Below are positions 56,801 to 64,000 of a DNA stretch of 64,000 bases, in pieces. Source of the DNA: a virus. The notes below the pieces were generated by a model, which was not told the DNA's origin, searched no databases, and saw only the letters and a program-made list of their open reading frames with translations. Every line of letters starts with the position of its first letter. Within the stretch, counting starts at the first letter, position 1. The stretch spans positions 1-64,000 of the IMG/VR virus record IMGVR_UViG_3300030329_006606; one strand, given 5' to 3'. Both the position numbers and the translations under genes were made by a program.

Positions 56801-59800
56801 TATTGGTGGCGGCGTTGTCCCCGGAGTGCAAGCGCAATTGGCGGGTTCGACAATTAGAGTATGTACGAGATTTGGATTATTTGAATCAGGAAACCACGCG
56901 CTGCTGGCAGGCTCATTACCATATGCCTGACCCATTACCCAATCGCTTCCAATGGCACACGTGCACCCGCCAACAGAGACGACCTGAGACCGTGATGAAA
57001 TCTCGTTTTCATCTTCAATAGCTCGCATCCCCCACGCCGGATTAGCCGCTGAACCGTCACACATACAAGCGTCGTGCTGTTGTTGCCGTGAATGCCTCTT
57101 CCAAGCTTCACGACACGCTATAATAGCTTGTCTTGGTTTATCCAAAGGATTATAAGTCAATTTAATATACCAACCTTCCTGACAGCTATTTGTGCATTGC
57201 ACGCAGTAATCCTGCGGCGGTGGCGTTGTCGCCTGATTTAAACAAAGCGAAGCGTCACGAGGTTGAAATGCAATTGTGTTATTACCACAAGTGTAAGGCA
57301 ACACCCAAGGTTTACCAGTATTCTGAAGATAAAGGTTCTTACACTCGTCACACCCTTGGGGGTCGCTGGTTTGCAGGTTGGCAGGTCCCCAGAAATACCA
57401 GCCCGACCATCCACCGCTGTTAGGATCACCCGGGGTGTCATCTAGGAAACATTCATAACAGTGCTGCCCCTGAGGGGTTGTGGATGTTGTGGGTGGAGCA
57501 GTTGTTGGAGCAACTGTTGTTGTAGGACATGTCCAAGTATCGTTTGCTTCTGGTCCACAATTTTCACCGATACCCTTTATGTATGGCAGATCGTCCATAT
57601 TGATACGAGTGTCCCACGAATTATAGTCACCGATCATACGTGAAGTATCAAGGCACAACCCGTTAGATGTATATATAGTACCATGACAATCTACTGTATC
57701 TACTCCATCAAAACTACACGGCTCAAAGTTTAAAGTCCCGCTTCCGTCATTAGGAGTAGGATTAAAGTGAGGCTTAGGTGTATTACCAAAATTCGAAAGA
57801 GAGTGATTACGATTCCAACCGTCACTATCATCATGACAAATTTGACCCTCTTTCCAATCCCCTTGAGTCCTAAAGTGCATTCCTCTTATATTCAAACACT
57901 CGCCAATTTCGTGATCAAAAATAGTACTTATTACCTTTATATGATCTAACTGAACATCTATAACAGTCACAGATTCTTCATTATTTTTACCCTCGTTTAC
58001 AGTTAATACCATCCCATGGTCAATGTCATTCATTACATTTCCACCAGATATCCACAGAATCGCATTCATCCCCGCTTTAGATATTTGACTTAAACACCCT
58101 ACACCCTTTTTACTGTTGTCACAAACATGCGCACAATTTACCCAGCTACAACATTCGAGACTCGGATTACAGGGGGTAGGAGGCACCGTAGTTTGTGTCG
58201 TAGTTGTAACCGGAGGTGCAACCGTAGTTACGGTAGGACAAGGACCAGCAAGAGTTCCATTATACTTGGGGTCTTGATTTATTTTATGAACAGAGCAGGC
58301 TTGGGTGCCGTAGATTGCTGCGGGTAAACCATCCGTTATCAATTGTGTCGCGCACGCAGCTAACGCCGTTTGCATGTTTGCTATACTTGCCCACGGATCA
58401 ATAGTTAAAGAGGTATACCATTTTTTATTAGAGTATGGTGCGCAACCACGACACTCATAACAAAGAGTTGTAGGGGGTGTGGTGGGGGGCGTGGTCGTGC
58501 CCGTAGTTGTTGTTGTGGTTGAAGTCGTTGTAGCACAACATTCCCAAATTTCTGTCTTCTCACATTCACTATTGTATTGAGTCATATATTGACCAATATA
58601 AAATATCCCACTCATAGCCTGACCACGAGGGTGCCAACGGACAGTTGAATTGGGTCCAAAAGTAAGCTCACACGACGATCCTGAGTTGCTGCACTCAGCA
58701 TTTTTTATAGATTCCTCGTTATTTATAGTTTGAGTTACCCAGTTTCCGTTGTCCGGACAAGATCCCGGACCCCACCTATGCCCGAATTGCGGCGCACGTG
58801 CAGGCCATCCACCTGATCCGCCTTGTTTATACGGGGCTACCACAGGTTTTCCATTCGGTGTATATTGTCCCGGTACATGTTTAGTTACAGTTGATTTATA
58901 AGTCCAAGCGTATTTGTTTCCTACAAATGGTTGTCCCACCATTAAGTTCGTTGATCTTGAATCGTGACCCGGTGGCTTCACCCCGCCCGCAGGGGGGCTT
59001 GCTTGAACCCACCCGCTATTGGTTGGCCAATAAGATATTTCTAAGTCAAAACCGTACCCATCATACGGTCCAACGATTGTAACCACATTACCCTTTACGG
59101 ACGTGCATAATGGATAATCATCAGGCGCGGCCTTCTCTATCAAATCCGCAAGATTACTGGCGGATTTATCATCATCACCCAAATATTCTGCTGTTACAAT
59201 AAAATCTTGCCCAGTGCGATCAACGCACATTGGATCTAATTTTGGATCACAATTCATGCCAGCACACTCTTTTGGGGGGCATTGGGTGGTAGCAGTGCTT
59301 CCAGCGGGTGTCGTAGTCGTACCTCTTGAACCCCATGGAAAAAATTTCAACGAAAATTTATCACCATTTTGGGCAGGGCTACCGCTAGACATAAACCCAT
59401 TAACTTCAACCTCATAAACTATCGGGCATCCACCACATGGACTAATTCCATTGTTTTTACCGGGATTGACCGGGTTGTAAAGGTTTTTAAATATGAAATT
59501 GTTCTCAAGCCAAGCGCCGCAGTCTTCGTTTTTACGCGCAGTGCTTTTGCCTATTAAGGTTGTGACTGACGTTGAAACACCCGTTTGTTGAGTGTTGACA
59601 TTCCCTTGAGTTTTTTTAATCGGTCCGGCGACAGTCATGTTATTGCAGTCTTCCCGCCAATCTTTTGGCCAATCATCATCCGCCCAGATATCTACCTTTA
59701 ATGATGTAACATAACAATTTTCTTTTAATAATCCTGTTGTTGAATCTTTTTCATATAAATAAACCTCCATATACCGGAGAGCCCCATATTTGTTCGTTAC

Positions 59801-62800
59801 GTTTTTCGCGGTTAAAAAGTTTTTCCCAGATTTTAAAATATCTGGATCAAAATAATATACAGTTTGATCAGCAAGCCTTCCGCTAAGATATATATATTCA
59901 TAACGCTGACAGGGAGCATTGCTGCAAAATCCGCTTGGACCGTTTGCGGTAATTCCACCCTTAAGAGTTTGGTCAAATCCTAACGAAGTGTCCGTGCTAC
60001 CTATGAATATTGCTCCATTTTTACCTCGGTTAGCTTGATTTCTGTACACTCTAGGTTTTTTATTTGCCCAAGGAACTTTTCCAATTGGTGTGCCATTAAG
60101 ATTAACCTGCAAATCATCCGCCAAGCTTTCGCCCCACCAATCATGAGCAAATATCACGAGAATCATGTCTTTTTTGCCATCAGAACCCTCTGTATCCCCA
60201 ACGCACGGCACCGGCGGCGGAGCAGTGCTTGTAGTTGTAGTGCAACAATCCACCTCTGTCCAGCCAATCCCAGCGGTATCTGGAGGTAGTTCTCTATTGC
60301 TGGATTGATTTAGTGTACTTGCGTCAGATACATAATAACATTTATTTTGATACCACGTAGAATGCCCCGCGGTGCGGCCCTTTTGAGCTTTTGTACAATC
60401 ATTACATTCACCCGTAACAACTAAACTATGATCACACCATAGCTTAGAGACGTTAGCGCCCGCCCCCAATAAATGAGGAAATTGCCCATTATCAGACATG
60501 AATTGCCAAGTTCCATCTGTTCCATTACCACTTTGAGTACCTCCGGGGGTAAACGGATCGTCAACACATTCTACAGGCTTGCATGTCGGTGTTGCTGTCG
60601 TTGTTGTTCCGCAATGCCCCACTTGAACTTGAAATTGATTACCTGCTCCATCTTCATATGTCCCGGTTGGATCATCCCCGTTACCTGATTTAGTATGATA
60701 TCCAAATATTCCATTGTTGGTAAGTTTATAGTCGTGACTTAAGGCCCACTTACTTTGAACCTCATCAAAAAATATGTATGCATTTTCGTATATGCCCACA
60801 CTACCACTACTCTTATCGTCTTCGCATTCCTTGTAGTATCCTGATTTTGGATCCTTTTTAGGGTCCGTACCCCCTAATATTGTACCCGGTTTTTCTAGCC
60901 TATATACAACTTCTCCATTTTCACACACGAAACAAGGACCAGAAGTTGTTGTTGCACCCGCGGAAGTTGTTGTTGTTCCTGCTTCGGCGCACAGCAATCC
61001 TTTTCTGTAAGTTAAAATAACCGCGCGCATCCACCATTTTTGCCCCTTTGTAAACATCATTGCGCAAGAAGAATAATCCATGTAGTTTTCCCACATATCA
61101 TTAAAGTCGTCTGGCGAACTCACACACGAATTCCTATTCCAATGAGAAACGGCTCTAGTGCAACAGTCAGTTGATTCCACTAGACGTTTTTTTGTGGTGC
61201 CGTACATCTCAAATTTCCATGATGTAACTTTGCAAGCGCAATTACCGTAATCAAAATAATTAGAAACCTCATAATGCGTCGTGGGGTTAAGACACATTCC
61301 GGAAGAGTCCGTCTCTGGTGTACATGATGCTGGCGGGGTAATCGCCCCCGGCCCAACGGAATCAACGTCAAACACTATGTCTGGTCCGCCGCCCACATCA
61401 TTGCCTGCGATGGTTAAGGTATCTCCAACTGTATAATTCTTACCTCCACGCCAAGCCACCGTCGGAGAATTAGTTGTAATAGTTATCGCGTATGGAGGAT
61501 TTGAGGTTGATACTGCTACATTAAATTTTACATCAGAACCGGAGCCCCCAGTAGCGGATACATTATTGTATGTTCCCACAACCCAGCCAGTGGCCGATTG
61601 AATATTATTGATAGTTTTTATTGCGCCCTGCTCTCTAGTAAGATTACAAGAAGAGAAATTCAACCCCCCCGATCCGTTGGATATAGTAGCATTTCTACTA
61701 TTAAAACATAGCCCCGGCATATTACCATTCGCAAATTCTGTCCAAGACCAATTAGCTTGGCAAACTCCAGCCTCGTTTGGCCCATTTTGCGCTGGTGTAT
61801 CTTTAATTCCCCAATCGTCTATACTTTCACATTGAGCATTATCATCACCCGCCTTTTCCTGCCCCCACGTATGAGCAAGACCTAAGTAATGTCCAGCTTC
61901 ATGAACCAAGGTTATTTCGTTGGGCATCGTATGTTGTCCTGCCGCATTATACCTGTTAGGATTACTATACCACGCTGACCAATTTATTGTAATTCCATCC
62001 TTATTGTTACCTACTGATGGGCCGCTAGCAAAACCGGCTGGGCCTCCACTTGAAGAATCTCCATCAACAATATAAATATTACAATATTTACTAACGTCTG
62101 CTGGAGTACTTCCTCCGTTTGCAGGGTCATTATAATTCTGAGTATTTAAAAAGCTTATAGCGGTTCCACTAGCATAGTTTTTATTGATGCGGGTATTCGG
62201 ATCGCCGGGAACCCAGTAAAATTCTATTTTTGTGTCCCCTGCGTATCTATCAGCCCACCTTGCTCCGTCCGGAAACTTAGCTGGATCATAATCTGGGTGA
62301 CCAGACTCTTTGTATCCTTTAAAATGAGCATTTAATTGCTCCATGCCTGACTGAAGCACGGAATCGGGAACTAGGTTTGGATTTGATTCAATACCGGGAA
62401 CACAAACATGAATAACACAGCAAATTTTAAGAACATCATCATTTCCATGCGCCGGACTCCAAGGCGGCTCTGTATAACCCGGGACGTGAGGACCAGCTAC
62501 GGTCCATAGATTTACCTTAGCCACCTCTCTTTCTACTTCTTCTTCTCTTATTTCAAAAAACTTTTTAGTAATTACAGCCTTTTGTTGTAATAAAATATTT
62601 TCCATTTCTGGATTATCTTGAATAAGCTGTTCCATTACAACGGAAGAACCGCAGCCCATACCCATCGAAGGATGAATATCATCATTCCAAATATTATTTA
62701 ATTTTAAATTTTTAAGTACTTCACCCGAAGATTGACCAGTTCTAGAGGATAATTCAGAAAAAGAATTATTTAAAATATTTTTTTCCTTCTCAGCGTCATT

Positions 62801-62845
62801 TGATCCGGTAGATCTCGCAAGACTATCATAAAATTCATTATCCAT
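53840..62845 (-). CDS. Giant modular protein with N-terminal M43 metallopeptidase (3001 aa)
   Basis: After a helical 110-residue head, residues 130-660 form a pappalysin-like domain. Its canonical motif is H315-E-A-G-H-Y-L-G-L-A-H325 and its Met-turn is ENYMDYSSCAMMF. The remaining 2300 residues are Cys-rich modules of at least three kinds. Type A is CxEC followed by a W-x-I strand, type B is CC...C...MTxAQC...W..G..C, and type C is CxxC...W.S...C..YC...CC. All are separated by Thr-Pro linkers. Near the C-terminus (54.2-54.5 kb) a cupredoxin-like domain ends CWNHGYMGG. No signal peptide is seen. A structural or adhesive virion role is inferred. Confidence 0.82.
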   Translation of the reverse strand: MDNEFYDSLARSTGSNDAEKEKNILNNSFSELSSRTGQSSGEVLKNLKLNNIWNDDIHPSMGMGCGSSVVMEQLIQDNPEMENILLQQKAVITKKFFEIREEEVEREVAKVNLWTVAGPHVPGYTEPPWSPAHGNDDVLKICCVIHVCVPGIESNPNLVPDSVLQSGMEQLNAHFKGYKESGHPDYDPAKFPDGARWADRYAGDTKIEFYWVPGDPNTRINKNYASGTAISFLNTQNYNDPANGGSTPADVSKYCNIYIVDGDSSSGGPAGFASGPSVGNNKDGITINWSAWYSNPNRYNAAGQHTMPNEITLVHEAGHYLGLAHTWGQEKAGDDNAQCESIDDWGIKDTPAQNGPNEAGVCQANWSWTEFANGNMPGLCFNSRNATISNGSGGLNFSSCNLTREQGAIKTINNIQSATGWVVGTYNNVSATGGSGSDVKFNVAVSTSNPPYAITITTNSPTVAWRGGKNYTVGDTLTIAGNDVGGGPDIVFDVDSVGPGAITPPASCTPETDSSGMCLNPTTHYEVSNYFDYGNCACKVTSWKFEMYGTTKKRLVESTDCCTRAVSHWNRNSCVSSPDDFNDMWENYMDYSSCAMMFTKGQKWWMRAVILTYRKGLLCAEAGTTTTSAGATTTSGPCFVCENGEVVYRLEKPGTILGGTDPKKDPKSGYYKECEDDKSSGSVGIYENAYIFFDEVQSKWALSHDYKLTNNGIFGYHTKSGNGDDPTGTYEDGAGNQFQVQVGHCGTTTTATPTCKPVECVDDPFTPGGTQSGNGTDGTWQFMSDNGQFPHLLGAGANVSKLWCDHSLVVTGECNDCTKAQKGRTAGHSTWYQNKCYYVSDASTLNQSSNRELPPDTAGIGWTEVDCCTTTTSTAPPPVPCVGDTEGSDGKKDMILVIFAHDWWGESLADDLQVNLNGTPIGKVPWANKKPRVYRNQANRGKNGAIFIGSTDTSLGFDQTLKGGITANGPSGFCSNAPCQRYEYIYLSGRLADQTVYYFDPDILKSGKNFLTAKNVTNKYGALRYMEVYLYEKDSTTGLLKENCYVTSLKVDIWADDDWPKDWREDCNNMTVAGPIKKTQGNVNTQQTGVSTSVTTLIGKSTARKNEDCGAWLENNFIFKNLYNPVNPGKNNGISPCGGCPIVYEVEVNGFMSSGSPAQNGDKFSLKFFPWGSRGTTTTPAGSTATTQCPPKECAGMNCDPKLDPMCVDRTGQDFIVTAEYLGDDDKSASNLADLIEKAAPDDYPLCTSVKGNVVTIVGPYDGYGFDLEISYWPTNSGWVQASPPAGGVKPPGHDSRSTNLMVGQPFVGNKYAWTYKSTVTKHVPGQYTPNGKPVVAPYKQGGSGGWPARAPQFGHRWGPGSCPDNGNWVTQTINNEESIKNAECSNSGSSCELTFGPNSTVRWHPRGQAMSGIFYIGQYMTQYNSECEKTEIWECCATTTSTTTTTTGTTTPPTTPPTTLCYECRGCAPYSNKKWYTSLTIDPWASIANMQTALAACATQLITDGLPAAIYGTQACSVHKINQDPKYNGTLAGPCPTVTTVAPPVTTTTQTTVPPTPCNPSLECCSWVNCAHVCDNSKKGVGCLSQISKAGMNAILWISGGNVMNDIDHGMVLTVNEGKNNEESVTVIDVQLDHIKVISTIFDHEIGECLNIRGMHFRTQGDWKEGQICHDDSDGWNRNHSLSNFGNTPKPHFNPTPNDGSGTLNFEPCSFDGVDTVDCHGTIYTSNGLCLDTSRMIGDYNSWDTRINMDDLPYIKGIGENCGPEANDTWTCPTTTVAPTTAPPTTSTTPQGQHCYECFLDDTPGDPNSGGWSGWYFWGPANLQTSDPQGCDECKNLYLQNTGKPWVLPYTCGNNTIAFQPRDASLCLNQATTPPPQDYCVQCTNSCQEGWYIKLTYNPLDKPRQAIIACREAWKRHSRQQQHDACMCDGSAANPAWGMRAIEDENEISSRSQVVSVGGCTCAIGSDWVMGQAYGNEPASSAWFPDSNNPNLVHTLIVEPANCACTPGTTPPPIGPCCFHAVGRFGPDCRLMTQAQCLSWGASPGILVVDWKGAGKKCEHVDCTNRGRPTEKGLCCKPVLPPTTNGRGACCVEDVDGNAECHDNLTQKECLDDKAGVQWTQGAVCSANPCNRCPSCDNAQQNGWESEEKCKEFYCGDGVNGCCGGGTNENENESENPFRVHLINGFGGENLRTERWPSCELCDQEYPNDLFLNKEECKASVCISGLALPCCEPVTTAAPPVGVQGDGLSDCVVLTKQECEERYGVGNKWIAGITNVNKAACETLCGDNVPEHCIECFAASPTTNMVSWKITTKFTLQNWNNSDPNWNLAIQECNKATPANVTVTGGAVSVKDCGDPPAGGDAECCIQCAKKEDWWDNAGIKHEYKVWHISSKIVPAGGVVMDSATPPNCTVGNIDLIKEACAAAWPSPPSSKYPWGGGVVGGPLTFPNVPWQGNVGGAQASTGFGFVPDWRCDIIALPLPVATTPAPRPKKCIQVIGVKDSNARPDASKYNGVYYSNDVNGTHSIYYHLDNCPEASLGQNNTTECMWVVEHTVFGWMGADNSNLYVWARDYDSGLMPEPVGVNFVNEDGSPIVVEWCPSCEPLVEMEVAVQQIASSEPCQVCTEVGMSTLPNWQVAGYSTLQECKDDYCDPVSNNLPASLQETSCCAGGTTTSTTPAPGTTTTAPVGMCCFLAGSSQTLGCGMMTEAQCNDMNSHNDTTVLSWIAGENNCVGFVDKCNAATTTTAAGTTTTTASGTTTTASGTTTTASGTTTTTTTAAPNNICLTASNAVTFSTVNGVNSYIFGGSYGSYKTTTGTYVLTGVPSAHPIAILNNGKTSQISYTGTTSQGTKTALDGNSYQYFYGDITITVSSNYGTVSYECWNHGYMGGQNNLSYDASCTQPTTTTSAPPSTTTTEDPGGGGDPNYQVRVYDGSCVAGSIEIWDDANAIGPHSVGDFVSSTSSGYWVCAEILSTSSLSGTSTITMGGFSDCADCRAYDEGF
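54160..54500 (-). other. Cupredoxin-like module in the 3001-aa protein
   Basis: The segment runs from NICLTASNAVTFSTVNGV to FYGDITITVSSNYGTVSYEC and WNHGYMGG. His in SAHPIAILN, Cys in YECWNH, the following His and the Met in GYMGG are the type 1 copper ligands in their usual order. Confidence 0.5.
54525..54587. repeat. 21-bp linker repeats, three perfect copies
   Basis: Three tandem identical 21-bp units coding Ala-Ser-Gly-Thr4 on the minus strand, the same unit as at 51496-51556. Confidence 0.9.
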
Positions 62846-62862
62846 AATATTTTTATTATCTA

Positions 62863-62890
62863 TTATTATTAATCATTACAGTATTTTCAA
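62863..62890 (-). promoter_or_regulatory. Possible promoter for the 3001-aa protein
   Basis: Minus strand TTGAAA (62890-62885), 16-bp spacer, TAATAA (62868-62863), 17 bases before ATG 62845. The boxes are weak and a distinct late promoter cannot be excluded. Confidence 0.35.
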
Positions 62891-62898
62891 AAAATACG

Positions 62899-64000
62899 TC
62901 ACGGCATAATATTCCCCGAGTTATATGTTCCACCATTCCATGGGGCCATACAGCTATGTGGAATATTATTACCTAAATCTCCATCATTATGCAGTACATC
63001 ACAAGTTTTGCCCATCCACTTATTTAGGACTGTTAATGTCGCAGTCCCCGTCCACGCTGTCTTAGTCCAACTATTAACACATATACTCGCGCTCGAAGAG
63101 ACAAGGACTGGTTGTCCGTTTATCATTCTTGTTACCGTTATAGCTCTTTCAAGTAACAGTGTTTCATATGCCATTGTTTCAACTCCACCAATTTCATGAG
63201 AAACGGCATTTGGATATGCGGCTGCAGTTCCGTATTCGTCTATAAACCTAACTTGTTGATTTGTTCTGCAATCTATACCAATATACTCCTGAACGCCCGG
63301 CGCTGGGGTTGTTGTCGTGGTTGTCGGACCCGCGGTTGTGGGGTTTGGTACGGGTGGTGGCTGAGTTGGTCCCACGGTTGGTGACGCTGTACCAGCAGGG
63401 TTAGGTGTTGCGCCAGTGACGCCGCCCGGAACAAATACCGGAGCAACCGTTGTTGTGTAGCATTTATTGTTATATGTTAATGCCAGATAACAACCATTTA
63501 AACATCCTCCTGCTGGGAATTCTCCACTATGTCCACTTACAATTAATCCTAATTTTTCAGGGGTATCGCAAGGCTCAGGGGTGGTTGTCGCTGGGCAGCC
63601 GTTCTTACTCGGGCATCCGCACTCTTCCCAGTTTGAGCTTATGTCTGGGCTTTCGCTCCATTTTGTGGTGGCGTCGACCGCGTGGGCATCTTTCACCCTA
63701 TAGCACGTTTTAATAAATTCTCCCGGATTATTTGGATCTTCCTTTTTCAAGTATACCTGAGAATTAGATCTAAACCCATTATGAGCACTCGTCTGAACAA
63801 CCCCCTGACAAGATCCTAAAATACATCCACCATCCCAATGACAACAACTCTTATTATCACAGAAGCCTCCGGACCAAGAATGAAACTCTTCAACGACCAT
63901 ATCAGTCCATTCGTGCTTTGGAGTACAACATCCACCCGGCAACGTTGGGCCTTGGGTAGTAGTAGTCGTCGCTGATTGCAATGGCGCGGCCGCGGTCGTA
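62899..64000 (-). CDS. Cys-rich Thr-linker protein, truncated by window edge
   Basis: The frame is open to the last complete codon at the right edge (reading TTAAAPLQSATTTTTQG), so the true start lies outside. Visible modules include GGCCTPKHEWTDMVVEEFHS with CHWDGGCILGSCQG, a module ending CLNGCYLALTYNNKCYTTTV, then a long T/P linker (TTAGPTTTTTTPAPG) and a C-terminal module beginning YIGIDCRTNQQVRFIDEYGT. It is the fourth member of the Thr-linker family and shares their orientation. Confidence 0.75.
   Translation of the reverse strand, partial: TTAAAPLQSATTTTTQGPTLPGGCCTPKHEWTDMVVEEFHSWSGGFCDNKSCCHWDGGCILGSCQGVVQTSAHNGFRSNSQVYLKKEDPNNPGEFIKTCYRVKDAHAVDATTKWSESPDISSNWEECGCPSKNGCPATTTPEPCDTPEKLGLIVSGHSGEFPAGGCLNGCYLALTYNNKCYTTTVAPVFVPGGVTGATPNPAGTASPTVGPTQPPPVPNPTTAGPTTTTTTPAPGVQEYIGIDCRTNQQVRFIDEYGTAAAYPNAVSHEIGGVETMAYETLLLERAITVTRMINGQPVLVSSSASICVNSWTKTAWTGTATLTVLNKWMGKTCDVLHNDGDLGNNIPHSCMAPWNGGTYNSGNIMP

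Overview
The window is 64 kb of a tailed bacteriophage (Caudoviricetes), most likely marine and with a large genome. The evidence is tight one-strand gene blocks with ATGA/TAATG overlaps, a complete phage-type replication and nucleotide set, tRNAs and a tmRNA, many short hypothetical genes and many auxiliary metabolic genes. No capsid, portal or terminase gene is visible, so much of the genome lies outside. Many promoters read CTTGAC-N16-TAnnnT. The C before TTGAC recalls alphaproteobacterial sigma-70 promoters, so an alphaproteobacterial host is a weak inference.

Layout. (1) 1-13.2 kb, almost all minus strand: an APS-kinase-like P-loop protein, proline dehydrogenase, four phage hypotheticals, an ornithine-cyclodeaminase-family enzyme, a D-2-hydroxyacid dehydrogenase, an ExbD/ExbB-like proton-channel pair, a 2OG-Fe(II) dioxygenase, a COQ4-like protein, a lipoprotein, three tRNAs (Leu, Val, Arg), two zincins, a glycosyltransferase and dCMP deaminase. 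One plus-strand SpeD-like gene interrupts the block. (2) 13.2-22.2 kb, plus strand: a divergent regulatory switch, an unidentified structured RNA of about 430 nt, a dNMP kinase, a sigma factor, sugar-transfer genes, and ribonucleotide reductase NrdA/NrdB. The NrdB is of the tyrosine-less, class Ic type. (3) 22.2-23.5 kb, minus strand: signal peptidase I with two membrane proteins. (4) 23.6-48.2 kb, plus strand: small heat-shock protein, lysis-like membrane proteins, GDP-mannose dehydratase, RecA, tmRNA, nucleases, DnaB helicase and primase. These are followed by a lysine-oxidation cassette, a DNA polymerase III alpha split into two genes, a DnaQ-type exonuclease, a carbamoyltransferase, an SSB-like protein, glycosyltransferases and a Rad52-type annealing protein. 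(5) 48.2-64 kb, minus strand: four long Cys-rich proteins built of small modules joined by Thr-rich linkers. Two of these carry N-terminal M43-type metallopeptidase domains (1442 and 3001 aa), and the fourth runs off the right edge.

How it fits together. Replication uses DnaB, primase, C-family polymerase, exonuclease, RecA, an SSB candidate and a Rad52-like protein. It is fed by RNR, dCMP deaminase and dNMP kinase. Amino-acid chemistry recurs: proline and ornithine-type enzymes, SpeD, a free-amino-acid-type dioxygenase, and a lysine 6-dehydrogenase next to an aldehyde dehydrogenase. This suggests the phage draws carbon, nitrogen or reducing power from host amino acids during infection. The glycosyltransferases, Gmd and a cupin point to glycan synthesis on virion or host surface.

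The clearest window-wide signal is promoter architecture. At least fifteen promoters have a 16-bp spacer. In seven of them the start codon begins exactly seven bases after the end of the -10 box, so those mRNAs should be leaderless. Several computed open reading frames start too early because they translate the promoter itself, and I have corrected those starts.
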